This document shows, piece after piece, positions 1 to 9,184 of a DNA stretch of 52,464 nt. A model generated the notes under the pieces. That model was given only the letters and a program-made list of their open reading frames with translations, was not told where the DNA came from and ran no database searches. Every line of letters starts with the position of its first letter. Position 1 is the stretch's first letter. Both the position numbers and the translations under genes were made by a program. The stretch is taken from contig CAYZMH010000009.1 in assembly GCA_964479445.1 (NCBI GenBank), forward strand, positions 1 through 52,464. The letters are read 5' to 3'. This DNA is from CAYZMH01 sp964479445 (lineage in GTDB: Bacteria > Bacteroidota > Bacteroidia > Bacteroidales > GCA-2748055).

Positions 1-178
1 AGATAAATGTTTAACTTAACAAACTGCTCCTTTGGTACAGGAAATGGGGAGTATTATAATTCTAAAAAGATGATTTTGACAAATTAGTTGAGCCTTCTGG
101 ATCACAATTATTGAATAAGAAGCAGCTAAGTAGTAAAATCATAATGATGAAGAGTAGTTGTAACTTACCTGGTAGTAA

Positions 179-1102
179 ATGAAGAAGTTTGGATTAATCT
201 TTTTCCTAATCGTGTGCTTAGGTTCATCTCTGAAAGCCCAGATTGAATGGGCTCCCTTGGGAGCAAGTTGGTATTATAATAAAAAGGAGGGCGGAGAGGC
301 TTCACCACCGGCATACGGCTATTTGAAAATTGAGGCGGTGAAAGATACGGTGATTGAAGAACAACTTACTACAGTTTTGCATATGTCCAGACATATTAGT
401 AGTGGGGAAGTGTATTCAATTGGTAACATATACACCTTTGAGATCGACAGTGTAATATATATCTGGAATTCTGGCAATACAAGCGTTCTGTATGATTTTA
501 CAAAAAAAAGAGGAGAGACGCATGAGATTACTGGATTAGGATTTAATGATTGTGGTGATAGCCCAATTGGTTCAGTGGTAGTTGATTCTTGCGGAAAAAG
601 TTACATCTATGGCTTTGAATCCAGTTATTACTTTTGCTCGCCGACCGACACTTCAATTTGGGAGTACGGTAGGGAGATTAATTCAATATTTGGTAGTGTT
701 GACTTTATGTTTGCTTATCCTGTATTCTGTAATGTAATGGATGTTGAGAAGTTTTCAGGAGTATTGAGGTGCTATACTGATGATAGGGTTGGAATGATTA
801 ATCTGGGAGAAATACCATGTGATACATTGATTCCTGCCGGAATTAATAACTCATACATTTTCTCTGATAAAATTAGGATTAATCCGAATCCTTGTGATAA
901 TTTCTTCATTATTTCTCAAGAACCTCCTTACTCACAGCTTAAACTCACCATTTATAGTTTGTTGGGTGATGTAATCTTTGAAACACATTTGAGAAAACCG
1001 GAAAGGCATATTGATGTGAGCCCCCTGCCTAATGGTATATATTTCCTACGAATAATATCTCAAAGTCATGAATGTGAATGTATTAAATTCATTAAACAAT
1101 AG
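179..1102 (+). CDS. Secreted protein with C-terminal T9SS sorting domain
   Basis: A 307-residue protein with an N-terminal Sec signal peptide (hydrophobic FFLIVCLGSS, likely cut after Lys-Ala near residue 20). The central ~200 residues are Cys-containing and not recognised. The last ~75 residues have the type A sorting-domain pattern: an INPNPCDNFF start near residue 233, then the strand pattern of LTIYSLLGDVIF, then a NGIYFLRI strand and a terminal short Lys-containing strand. Proteins of this class cross the outer membrane by the type IX system and are released or anchored at the surface. The body resembles that of the gene at 1624-2523 (WGS/W-Y opening, DTxxIxxxQ strands, CTD), so the two may be distant paralogues. 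Base composition is clearly more AT-rich than the genes after 2.7 kb. Sorting-domain call is firm, function unknown. Confidence 0.8.
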   Translation: MKKFGLIFFLIVCLGSSLKAQIEWAPLGASWYYNKKEGGEASPPAYGYLKIEAVKDTVIEEQLTTVLHMSRHISSGEVYSIGNIYTFEIDSVIYIWNSGNTSVLYDFTKKRGETHEITGLGFNDCGDSPIGSVVVDSCGKSYIYGFESSYYFCSPTDTSIWEYGREINSIFGSVDFMFAYPVFCNVMDVEKFSGVLRCYTDDRVGMINLGEIPCDTLIPAGINNSYIFSDKIRINPNPCDNFFIISQEPPYSQLKLTIYSLLGDVIFETHLRKPERHIDVSPLPNGIYFLRIISQSHECECIKFIKQ

Positions 1103-1111
1103 ATTTGCCAA

Positions 1112-1561
1112 ATGAAGATAGTAGTATTCATAAGTGTATTTCTTCTGACTATTAGTTTTAGTCTTTGTCAAAGCACCACGGATTGTCAACTGGGGAGTGC
1201 TGAGACTGATACAATAGAATTAACTTACTTGAAATCTGCTTATATTCCATCGCAGAGCACTCCCATTAAATATGTAAAGGTGAATTTCCATTATATGCTT
1301 AGAATTGATGGTTCAGGAAATTTCACTGAAACCGATGATGGTGATGGGGATAATAGTTTCAATGGATATATGCATGCCATGAATATTGTTAAGGCAGCAA
1401 ACACCAAATTGGCACAGAGTAATATCTATATTAGTTGTGAAATAGGTAATAATTTGGAAATATCTCTGACTTCTGGAAACACTATTACATTCGAGACGGG
1501 TTTTTTAATCCCTTTAGGGTCAGCTTTAGAAGCAGAGGTTAGGTCCCATCCTTGTGATTGA
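1112..1561 (+). CDS. Small secreted protein, possibly a shortened member of a larger family
   Basis: A 149-residue protein starting 9 bp after the previous gene, with a signal peptide ending near residue 19 (SFSLCQ). Residues ~50-100 (KYVKVNFHYMLRIDGSGNF, then a GDGDNSFNGY stretch) look like the opening of longer Bacteroidota secreted proteins in which this motif precedes a large body. The last ~40 residues (GNTITFETGFLIPLGSALEA) look like a small beta-rich 3-coathanger-stack-type repeat that usually sits near the C-terminus of surface proteins. I infer an internal deletion or a minimal fusion of these two ends; this is family recollection, not an alignment. No T9SS domain is visible. Function unknown. 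Confidence 0.6.
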   Translation: MKIVVFISVFLLTISFSLCQSTTDCQLGSAETDTIELTYLKSAYIPSQSTPIKYVKVNFHYMLRIDGSGNFTETDDGDGDNSFNGYMHAMNIVKAANTKLAQSNIYISCEIGNNLEISLTSGNTITFETGFLIPLGSALEAEVRSHPCD

Positions 1562-1623
1562 TAATTGTTTGTCGGGTTTAACGTTTCTGGTAACTTTAGT
1601 TGCTTACTATAATAATACAGACA

Positions 1624-2523
1624 ATGAAGAACTTAATCTGGCTATTGGCCTTTCTTCCGGTATTAACATATTCCCAGACCATTTTTACAGGTGATATGTT
1701 ATGGAGTACCATGGAGGGACATGATGGAGGAGACTGTTGCAATGGGGATCCCTGTACAAGTTACTACACTAAGATAACCAGTGACAGCATCATCAATGGC
1801 ATTCAATATAAAAGGGTGGTAAATTCTACCGATTCTCTCATGAATAGCTGGGAGACCGCTGGCTTTATCAGGGAAGAGGGTCAGAAAGTATTTTACAGGA
1901 AGAAAGATGCAGACACTGAAAGGTTGATGTATGATTTTGGTTGCTCTGTTGGAGATACCCTGGGTATTAACTTTGCTTGCGACCCCGATACAAAATTCAA
2001 AGTAGACTCAATAATCAATCATCCTGTGATGGGAGAAAGTAGAAAGCACTTTTACCTTTCTTACTTGAGTAATGACGGCAGTGCTTTTGGATTCGATTGT
2101 TGGATTGATGGGATTGGTAGTATTTTTGGAATTCTTAATGCGGGAAAAGGAGGCTGTATTATAGGTTTTTATGAGAATTTGCTCTGTTGCTTCAAAGATG
2201 GAAAGAAAATATATAGCGCTCCCGGATGTGATGATTGCTTTTATTACACTCCATATGTCAATTCTTCATATGAGCATTCAGGCAAGAATCAATCACCGAT
2301 ACTTTATCCAAACCCCGCATCTGACTACATTTATATCCAAACTGAATCTGAAGGTAATGGCAGCGATATGGAGGTATTATCGCTTGACGGAAGCATCCTT
2401 ATTTCGAAGAGAATACATGCAAATCAGGAAAAACTGGATATAAATACCCTCCATAGTGGTATTTACATCGTCAGGTTAAAGGATCCAAAAGGAACTGTCT
2501 ATTCAAAGTTTATTAAGCTATAA
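1624..2523 (+). CDS. Secreted protein with C-terminal T9SS sorting domain
   Basis: A 299-residue protein. I chose ATG 1624 (MKNLIWLLAFLPVLTYSQ, a normal Sec signal) over the TTG at 1600, which would put eight extra residues before it. The body is rich in Cys (CCNGDPC, two Cys in the AFGFDCWIDGIGS and GCIIGF area, CDDC) and reads like the 'T9SS type A sorting domain-containing protein' class of unknown role. The C-terminal domain begins near residue 220 with ILYPNPASDYIYI, then MEVLSLDGSILI and ends HSGIYIVRLKDPKGTV...KFIKL. The terminal KFIKL is close to KFIKQ of the gene at 179-1102, supporting export by the same secretion machinery. The region after the stop codon changes to higher GC. Confidence 0.8.
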   Translation: MKNLIWLLAFLPVLTYSQTIFTGDMLWSTMEGHDGGDCCNGDPCTSYYTKITSDSIINGIQYKRVVNSTDSLMNSWETAGFIREEGQKVFYRKKDADTERLMYDFGCSVGDTLGINFACDPDTKFKVDSIINHPVMGESRKHFYLSYLSNDGSAFGFDCWIDGIGSIFGILNAGKGGCIIGFYENLLCCFKDGKKIYSAPGCDDCFYYTPYVNSSYEHSGKNQSPILYPNPASDYIYIQTESEGNGSDMEVLSLDGSILISKRIHANQEKLDINTLHSGIYIVRLKDPKGTVYSKFIKL

Positions 2524-2777
2524 ATGTGTAGTGCACCATCGAAAGCAACGGTTTACAACATGGTGTAGGAGATTGGAAGTATTTCTGCCTGAGGCAGATG
2601 GTTTCCCGGGGATGGGGCCGAAACCACCTCGAATTTAGCATGGGCACCTGAACGCTTCAAAGAGGGTTCAAACTTCATAGAAGAATCCCGGCCTAAAATG
2701 AATATAAATAGGCACGGGGGCGTTTTACAACAACCGCCACCGGAAAGATTTTTTATACATTGCCCGGCGCAATTACC

Positions 2778-5173
2778 ATGTCAGACGAAAAAGCACATAA
2801 CGGCACGCTGGACCGGCGTTGTTTCATCCGATGGTCGGCCTTCGCGGGCACTTCACTGCTGGCCTCCGGTGGTTTGCTGGGGTGCCTGGGGAAAAGGGAA
2901 CAGAAGGAGGTATTGTCGGCCGCAGAAGAGGGCAACGCCAGGGTGGTACGCGTGGGTTGTCCGGCCCACAACTGCGGCGGCCGGTGCCTGTTGCACGTGC
3001 ATGTGAAGGATAACGTGATCACCCGCATCGAGACCGACCAGCGGCCCGACAGCGTGGCGGATCCGCAGCTGCGGGCATGCATCCGGGGCAGGGCGTACAG
3101 GGGGCGGCAGAACCGGAACGACCGGCTGCTGTACCCCATGGAACGCACCGGCAAGCGGGGCGAGGGGAAGTTCCGGCGGATCCCCTGGGAGAAGGCGCTG
3201 GACCGGATGGCCTCGGAGATCAGCCGGGTGAGGGAGCAGTACGGGAACCAGGCGCTGTTCGTGCCATACGGAACGGGGAGTTACAACCAGACCAACGGGA
3301 GACAGACGGCGGTGCGGCTGATGAACCTGCTGGGCGGATCGCTGGGATATTATAACAGCTACAGCTGGGCGTGCATCAGCAAGGCGACGCCCTATGTATT
3401 CGGAACGAACATCACCGGGAACCAGCGGCAGGACTGGCTCCACTCAAAGTATATCATCATGTGGAGCTGGAACCCGGCCGAAATGGGGACGGAACCAACA
3501 GCGACTATTTCATCAAAAAGGCACGCGAGAACGGGGCCCGCGTGATCTGCATCGATCCGCGCATGACCATGAGCACCGTGGCCCTGGCCGACGAGTGGAT
3601 CCCCATCCGGCCCGGAACCGACACCGCCCTGATGAGCGCCATGGCGCATACGATCATCACCCGTGATCTGCATGACCGGGATTTCATTGCCAGCCACTGC
3701 GTGGGATTCGATCAGACCCAGATGCCCGAAGGGTGTGAGAACGAGGAGAGCTACCGGGACTATATCCTGGGAACACGCGACGGCACACCGAAAACTCCTG
3801 CATGGGCCGAACCGGTCACCGGGATCCCCGCGAAGACCATCGAACGGATCGCCATTGAATATGCCACCACCAAACCGGCCATGCTCTACCAGGGATACGG
3901 CATGCAACGCCGTGCCTACGGGGAACAACCGGTGCTGGGGGGCTGCGTCCTTTCGGCCATCACCGGCAACGTGGGGATCCCCGGCGGGTGGGCCAGCGGC
4001 ATCGCCCTCCAGGCCGATGACGGCGGTCCGTTCTGGAATGTCTTCCCCACAGGACGAAACCCGGTGAAGGCGCGGATCCCCACCTTCCTTTGGACCGAGG
4101 CGGTATTGCGCGGAACGGAAATGACCGAAAAAGAGGGGCTGCGCGGTACAGAACGGCTGGAAAGCAACATCAAACTGATCTGGTCGGTGGCCTCCAACAT
4201 CCTGGTCAACCAGCATGGCAATACCAACCGGACGGCACAGATCGTGGGAGATCCCTCGAAGGTGGAGTTCATCGCGGTGCAGGACCAGTTCATGACGGCC
4301 TCGGCACGGTATGCCGACCTGCTGCTGCCGGTGGCGACGCAGTTTGAGACGTACGGACTGGAGGACGGGTGGAAGTACGGCGACGAGGTGATTCTGATGC
4401 CCCGGGTGCTGGATCCGCCCGGAGAGGTGAAAAGTGATTACCGCATCGCTGCCGAACTGGCCGAACGGTTCGGAGTGGCCGGTGCCTATACCGAAGGAAG
4501 GGATGAGAAAGGGTGGATCCGCTGGATCGTAAAACAGTACCAGGAGAGCCGGTTCCCGGATCTGCCTGACCTGGAAGCGTGGGAAGAGGAGAACACCGGG
4601 GTCTATTCCACCCCGGTACACCAACCGAAGGTGGCCTTTGACGATTTCCGGAAAGATCCCGGAAAACACCCCCTGAACACGCCCAGCGGGAAGATCGAGA
4701 TCTTTTCCAAAACCCTGTTCGAGATGAACCAACCCGATGTGATCCCGCCTGTCCCCAAGTACATCCGCGAATGGGAGAGTCCGTTCGGCGAGGAGGCCCG
4801 GCGTTTCCCACTGCAGGCCCTGGGTCATCACTACATGGGAAGGGTGCACTCCACCCATGCCAACAACGAATGGACCCGCGAAGCGTTCCCGCAACGCTGT
4901 TTCATCAACCCGGTGGACGCCGGCGAGCGGGGCGTGAAAAGCGGGGATGAGGTGAAAATCTATAACAACCGGGGCTCCATGATCATTCCCTGCCGCGTAA
5001 CGCGCAAGATCCGGCCCGGGGTGGTGGACATCCCCCAGGGAGCCTGGTGGAAACCCGGTAAAGACGGGGTGGACCGGGGAGGGAATATCAACGTGCTGAC
5101 CTCCGAGCGGTGGACGCCGCTGGCCTTTGGCAATGCCCAGCATACGATCATGGTACAGGTTGAAAAAGCATAA
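2778..5173 (+). CDS. dmsA: DMSO reductase-family molybdopterin subunit A, with an apparent -1 frameshift
   Basis: Catalytic bis-MGD subunit of a DmsABC-type respiratory reductase, exported by Tat. The start is ATG 2778 (MSDEKAHNG); it is followed by twin arginines (RRCFIRWSAF) and a hydrophobic segment. The [4Fe-4S] ligands CPAHNCGGRC and the distal Cys of RACIRGR are present, as are SYSWACISK (probable Ser ligand to Mo, near residue 196), GYGMQRRAYGEQ and the C-terminal molydopterin-binding domain (VHSTHANNEW). The reading frame breaks near 3491: frame one reads WNPAEMGTEPTATIS and runs to a stop at 3543-3545, while the expected GTNSDYFIKKARENG continues in the next frame to 5173. Inserting one G in the acGGaacc run at 3490-3495 restores a single protein of about 798 residues. 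A homopolymer consensus error is likeliest; a real pseudogene is possible. Substrate cannot be told from sequence. Confidence 0.85.
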
Positions 5174-5184
5174 ATGCACGCACT

Positions 5185-5823
5185 ATGAGTGGCAGACTGG
5201 CCTTCTATTTCGATTCCAACACCTGTTCGGGTTGCAAGACCTGCCAGGTGGCCTGCAAGGATAAAAACGACCTTCCCATAGGGGTGCTCTGGCGGCGCGT
5301 ATATGAACTGGAGGGAGGTGACTGGAAAAAGGAGGGCGAGACCTGGATCCCCGAAGTGTTCTCCTATCACCTCTCCATGGCGTGCAACCACTGCGAAGAT
5401 CCTGTTTGTCTGCGTGCCTGCCCCACCGGGGCGATTACCAAAAATGAACGGGGCATCGTATCGATCGATCCCGGTACATGCATGGGCTGCCATTACTGCG
5501 AATGGGTATGCCCTTACGGCGCCCCCCAGTTCAATGGAGCCACCGGGCGGATGACCAAGTGCGATTTTTGCCTGGACTACCTGGATGAGGGCAAAGATCC
5601 GGCCTGTGTGGCCTCCTGTCCCATGCGGGCCCTTGACTTCGGAGAGGTGGAGGAGTTGAAGGCGAGGCACCCCGACCATGAAAATATCATGCCCCTGCCC
5701 GATCCTAAAATTTGTCTGCCGGCCCTGGTGGTGAATCCACACCATGACCACGGGAAGGCAGACCAGAGCAGGGCGGAGGTCAGTAACTGGGAAGAGGTGA
5801 AGAATACCCGGGAGCAACCGTAA
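5185..5823 (+). CDS. dmsB: DmsB-type 4Fe-4S electron-transfer subunit
   Basis: A 212-residue iron-sulfur protein that passes electrons between the quinol-oxidising anchor and the molybdopterin subunit. Sixteen Cys in four groups are visible: CSGCKTCQVAC, CNHCEDPVCLRAC, CMGCHYCEWVC and CDFC...CVASC, which is the usual four-cluster set of the DmsB/NrfC family. There is no signal peptide, as expected for a subunit co-exported with a Tat partner. It starts 11 bp after the A subunit stop and is 54 bp before the anchor gene, so one operon. The last ~40 residues (HHDHGKAD...) are poorly conserved. Its intact frame argues that the complex is still in use and that the frameshift in subunit A may be an assembly error. 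Confidence 0.93.
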   Translation: MSGRLAFYFDSNTCSGCKTCQVACKDKNDLPIGVLWRRVYELEGGDWKKEGETWIPEVFSYHLSMACNHCEDPVCLRACPTGAITKNERGIVSIDPGTCMGCHYCEWVCPYGAPQFNGATGRMTKCDFCLDYLDEGKDPACVASCPMRALDFGEVEELKARHPDHENIMPLPDPKICLPALVVNPHHDHGKADQSRAEVSNWEEVKNTREQP

Positions 5824-5877
5824 GCAGGCGGGGGAGGCGGCAGGATGAATAACAAACGCACCGTTTAAAAAGATAGT

Positions 5878-6696
5878 ATGACAAAGGATATTGGATCATT
5901 GATCGGGTTTACCCTCATCGTCCAGATGGGTGCCGGGGCTTTGCTGTTGCATGTCCTGGCAGGCTACCTGGCCACCTTCCAGCCGGCTCCCTCATGGGAA
6001 AACCGGTGGAACATAACGATCCTGGGGTTGCTGGTAACCGGACTGGTAATCTCATTTTTTCACCTCAGCTATCCCCAGCACGCTGTTTTTGCGCTCCGCA
6101 ACCTGGGTCAGTCCTGGCTGAGCCGGGAGATCCTCTCCCTGGCACTGCTGATCGGCGTGACGGGGGTCCTGACCGGACTGAAGTTCCTGGGACTCGGGCA
6201 ACCCCGGCTTTTGTCCATTGCAGGGGGTCTGGCTGCCCTGCTGGCACTGTTACTGGTACTCTCCATGACCATGATCTACAAGGTGGAGACCATCCCCAAC
6301 TGGAACCGGGGCTATACGGCAATCTCCTTCTTTGGCAGCATGCTGGTCCTGGGTGGTATTTTACTCTACAGCTACCTCCGGTTCGGAGTTGCCGGATGGG
6401 AAGGGAAAGACCTTATGGGCTTTATCCTGCAACTGGTGATCCTGACCTCCCTGCTGATGGAACTCCTCGCGGTTATTTTGTGGGCCCCGCCGGCCCGGTA
6501 TCCCGTGCTCCAGGTCCTTAGGATCACCTGCCTTGCTCTTGCCTTTACCGCATGGCTGGTGCTCTTTCGATTCCCCAAAATACTGCCCTGGCATGGATAC
6601 ATCGCACTCTGGGTCCTTGCAACCGGACTCACCCTGTTCCAGGAGATTGCCGGCCGCTACCTGTTCTATACCGGGTATGAGCGCGTAGGAGTCTGA
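5878..6696 (+). CDS. dmsC: DmsC-type membrane anchor subunit
   Basis: A 272-residue integral membrane protein with about eight hydrophobic segments (for example IGFTLIVQMGAGALLLHVL, LGLLVTGLVISFF, EILSLALLIGVTGVL, AGGLAALLALLLVLSMTMIY). This is the length and topology of DmsC, which anchors the reductase and oxidises menaquinol. The motif FHLSYPQHAVFALRNLGQSWLSRE near residues 60-85 matches the conserved DmsC pattern of a Gly/Leu-rich helix followed by NLxxSWLSRE. It is the third gene of the operon. No TorD/DmsD-like assembly chaperone is seen in the window. Family assignment is confident; the terminal electron acceptor is not known. Confidence 0.88.
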   Translation: MTKDIGSLIGFTLIVQMGAGALLLHVLAGYLATFQPAPSWENRWNITILGLLVTGLVISFFHLSYPQHAVFALRNLGQSWLSREILSLALLIGVTGVLTGLKFLGLGQPRLLSIAGGLAALLALLLVLSMTMIYKVETIPNWNRGYTAISFFGSMLVLGGILLYSYLRFGVAGWEGKDLMGFILQLVILTSLLMELLAVILWAPPARYPVLQVLRITCLALAFTAWLVLFRFPKILPWHGYIALWVLATGLTLFQEIAGRYLFYTGYERVGV

Positions 6697-6841
6697 TTAA
6701 ACAAATCGCATTCATCCGCGAGCCCTTCCAGACAACTGATAAAAAAAATCACAGGGCCCTAACAAATTGATCGCGTGATTGTCATATGTGAATAAACCGG
6801 TTCGTGACTCCCCGGAGTCTCAATCACTAAACCTGAAAATC

Positions 6842-7258
6842 ATGGACAGAAGATCGCTCATCAAAAACATCGCCCTTGGAACAGGGACCCTGTTCCTGGT
6901 CCCCTCGGCATTGGTTTCCTGTGAAGATGAAGAGCCCAATACCGATCCGCAAAACAACGATCTGACCATCGACCTGAACGATCCGCAATACAGTGCTCTT
7001 ACCAGTACAGGCGGATCCGTTATTGTACAGGGCATTATTGTTGTCAATACCGGCGCCGAATATGTTGCACTTTCCAGTATCTGCACCCACCAGGGTTGCC
7101 AGGTAACTTACGACTCCTCGGCCAATAATTTACCTTGCCCGTGTCATGGTTCGCTCTTCAGCATCTCGGGAAATGTCCTGAATGGTCCGGCTTCCCAATC
7201 GCTGAGAACCTATCCCCTTTCGGTGGAAAATGACGTGATCACCATCGACCTGGGGTAA
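6842..7258 (+). CDS. Rieske [2Fe-2S] lipoprotein
   Basis: A 138-residue exported Rieske protein. I chose ATG 6842 (MDRRSLIKNIALGTGT) over the TTG at 6779 because it places a twin-arginine motif and signal at the N-terminus; it ends in a lipobox-like ALVSC, so a Tat-exported lipoprotein is likely. The cluster motifs are CTHQGC and CPCHGS (residues ~82-112), with two Cys and two His ligands and the flanking Cys that form the usual disulfide. The domain is a minimal Rieske fold without the other QcrA extensions. It lies 145 bp after the DMSO-reductase operon and could be an electron-transfer partner for a periplasmic enzyme, but that link is only positional. Confidence 0.9.
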   Translation: MDRRSLIKNIALGTGTLFLVPSALVSCEDEEPNTDPQNNDLTIDLNDPQYSALTSTGGSVIVQGIIVVNTGAEYVALSSICTHQGCQVTYDSSANNLPCPCHGSLFSISGNVLNGPASQSLRTYPLSVENDVITIDLG

Positions 7259-7300
7259 TCCCATTCTCGTGGAAAACGAGATCATCATCTGCAGCACTGG

Positions 7301-8560
7301 CTAATCCCCGAACCGCGGATTGACAATGTTATTGTAAATGGAGCCAAAGGTATAGGTAAACCCGAATCCCCCATCGATGCTGTAGGCGGTCTCCAGTTCC
7401 TGCAGCTCAAGAAGGATCTCGGCTTCATCCAGGTTCCCCTTTGCCAGGGCGATCTGGTCATTGATTTTGGCAGCATGACCGTACATCATGAAGGAGAGTC
7501 CCTTGAAGATCCGTATCCTGACCTGACCGTACATTTGTAACCGGTATTTTGAAAAATCGTGCAGGTAGCTGGACGCTTCAGCCGACACGTTGATCTCTCC
7601 CCATTTCTGCTTCACCTGGTAGGCTACATTGAAGTTCTGGGCAAAAAGATTTTCATTGATTTTACCGAAAATGGTGGTGTCAATATACTGGTTATGCCGG
7701 TAGCCTATCCCATAGAGAAATCGCAACTGCCTCCGGGTCGATTCTTCGTAAGGAAACAGATTATATTCAATTGCCGGCAAGACGCCGACCGTGAATTTCA
7801 TGTTCCGGTAGGATGAAGTATACATCTCCATCATGGCACCGGCCGACCAGTGATCCGAGATACTTCCCACGAAAAGGCTTTCCATTCCCCAGAATTTCCG
7901 GTCGCGTGTGTAGGTGGTATCTTCATAGATATACCGGGTTCGTTCATAGCTCTGATCGGCATCAAGTTCAAGCTTCCACCCCGGGGTGATACGGCTGATA
8001 TTGGCCGAGCTTTCCCACTCGATGGAGGAGAGGGATTCTTCAATTTCAAAATCTGGATCCACCTCCAGCTCAAAAACCCAGTAGTTCCATCGATCGGTCA
8101 CCTCTTCCATGGCCTCTGTTCCGCCATGACCAATCTCCACTTCCCTGAAATAGGGAGTTCGCGCCACGTATTTCATCAGTCCCATGCTGATGATCTTCGT
8201 GATACCATCCCGGGTCTGATCATAAGTTTCATCCGGCATGCTGTGGTATACCAGGGTATCGTTCATTCCCTCGTATGCTCGCTGACCCACAAACGTAAAT
8301 GTATACTCCCTGCCTCCGCTGCCGGTGGATTGACTGGTTTCCAGGACATACACATCGGCCTCCTTCACATCCCGTACATAGTTTACATAGGGGATCTCGC
8401 GGCGGATATGGTTCATGTCACAATCCTCACAATCCATGAAAAGGTGCACTGCACTGGTCCGGTCAGAATTTTTTTCCCGGGATTGCTGACCATAAACCGG
8501 AACTTCAAAACTCCCTGAGAGAAGAATCAGTGCGAGTATGATCAGATATGTTCTATTCAT
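7301..8560 (-). CDS. Outer-membrane beta-barrel-like protein of unknown function
   Basis: A 419-residue protein beginning at the ATG at 8560 (MNRTYLIILALILLSGSF, signal peptide, cut near VYGQ). The longer reading from 8728 would put ~56 non-signal residues in front. The first ~120 residues include a short Cys motif (MDCEDCDMN) and a nucleotide-unrelated alpha/beta segment (VYVLETSQSTGSGGREYTF). The rest consists of alternating strands ending with aromatic residues (SISDHWSAGAMMEMYTSSY, QLRFLYGIGYRHNQY, GFGFTYTFGSIYNNIVNPRFG), typical of an outer-membrane barrel. I recall this layout as a conserved hypothetical family of Bacteroidota but no function. It is convergent with the Rieske gene, 42 bp apart. 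Confidence 0.7.
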   Translation of the reverse strand: MNRTYLIILALILLSGSFEVPVYGQQSREKNSDRTSAVHLFMDCEDCDMNHIRREIPYVNYVRDVKEADVYVLETSQSTGSGGREYTFTFVGQRAYEGMNDTLVYHSMPDETYDQTRDGITKIISMGLMKYVARTPYFREVEIGHGGTEAMEEVTDRWNYWVFELEVDPDFEIEESLSSIEWESSANISRITPGWKLELDADQSYERTRYIYEDTTYTRDRKFWGMESLFVGSISDHWSAGAMMEMYTSSYRNMKFTVGVLPAIEYNLFPYEESTRRQLRFLYGIGYRHNQYIDTTIFGKINENLFAQNFNVAYQVKQKWGEINVSAEASSYLHDFSKYRLQMYGQVRIRIFKGLSFMMYGHAAKINDQIALAKGNLDEAEILLELQELETAYSIDGGFGFTYTFGSIYNNIVNPRFGD

Positions 8561-8937
8561 CGCTATCAATTTTAAAATGAAAAATATCCGTTTACTATTC
8601 CTCCAAAAGCGGATCGGATATCCTGCAAAGATAGCCATATCCGTCGGAATGAAAACCGGTCCCGGTCCGATGACCAATTCATTGGCCTCCCCCAAGGGAA
8701 AAATATATCCACTAGATTCCAGTGCCATTTTCCAGGGAACTGAAGACCATCTGCCTGGTATACGTGATAAAAGTTACATTATATAATTGCGTTATGATGC
8801 AACTTTGCATCATATTCCTCACCCATAAGTAGTGTGAGAGGCATAATGATTAAAAACATCATGAGGAAACCATAGCGGTTTCATGTGATCTCAAAATATT
8901 AATTACCTAATTTATATCGAATTAAAAAGATTAACGA
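8561..8937. other. 377 bp intergenic region between divergent genes
   Basis: No convincing gene. The 82-codon plus-strand reading at 8538-8786 has no domain and overlaps the 5' end of the minus-strand gene. The region holds a perfect 9-2-9 inverted repeat at 8794-8813 (separate entry), the palindrome ATTATATAAT just before it, and a second imperfect hairpin around 8861-8885 (GGAAACC-ATAGC-GGTTTC). It must contain the promoters of the barrel gene (minus) and of the small membrane protein (plus). Confidence 0.6.
8794..8813. promoter_or_regulatory. Perfect inverted repeat, candidate operator
   Basis: ATGATGCAA-CT-TTGCATCAT: two 9-base arms separated by 2 bases, a perfect palindrome of 20 bp. 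It lies 124 bp upstream of the small membrane-protein gene at 8938 and 233 bp upstream of the divergent barrel gene. The inner part CAACTTTG resembles a Bacteroidota TAnnTTTG -7 element with one mismatch. A dimeric transcription factor site is the simplest reading; the regulator is unknown. Confidence 0.45.
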
Positions 8938-9123
8938 ATGAAAAAGAATATAGGAAACGCAGACCGGTGGATCCGGATTATCCTGGGAGCAGCCATCATT
9001 ATTGCAGGCATCGTTTTTAAGAGCTGGTGGGGATTGGTGGGGATCATTCCCATTGGCACTGCGGTAATCAATTTTTGCCCGTTGTATGCCCCGTTCCGTC
9101 TCTCTACCCGGAGAAGCAAATAG
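8938..9123 (+). CDS. YgaP-like (DUF2892) small membrane protein
   Basis: A 61-residue protein: MKKNIGNADRWIRIILG, a first transmembrane helix (residues ~14-30), a short turn with SWWG, a second helix (~33-48) and the conserved C-terminal NFCPLYAPF. This is the stand-alone membrane module called DUF2892, also found at the C-terminus of the rhodanese YgaP; the CPLY cysteine is conserved in the family. Its role is not established, though relatives sit near sulfur-related genes. Single gene; the 3' side is the degenerate repeat block. Confidence 0.85.
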   Translation: MKKNIGNADRWIRIILGAAIIIAGIVFKSWWGLVGIIPIGTAVINFCPLYAPFRLSTRRSK

Positions 9124-9184
9124 GCAGTGTCAGGTCAGTGTACATTGTAACCAGACGTCTGGATATCTGAATTTTACAGATGGA

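Noticed and set aside
3392..5179. Long minus-strand reading opposite the molybdopterin subunit
   Set aside because: An antisense shadow in high-GC coding sequence; His/Gly/Pro-rich with no domain, whereas the plus strand matches a known family.
8538..8786. 82-codon plus-strand reading after the barrel gene start
   Set aside because: No recognisable features; overlaps the 5' end of the minus-strand gene and its promoter region.
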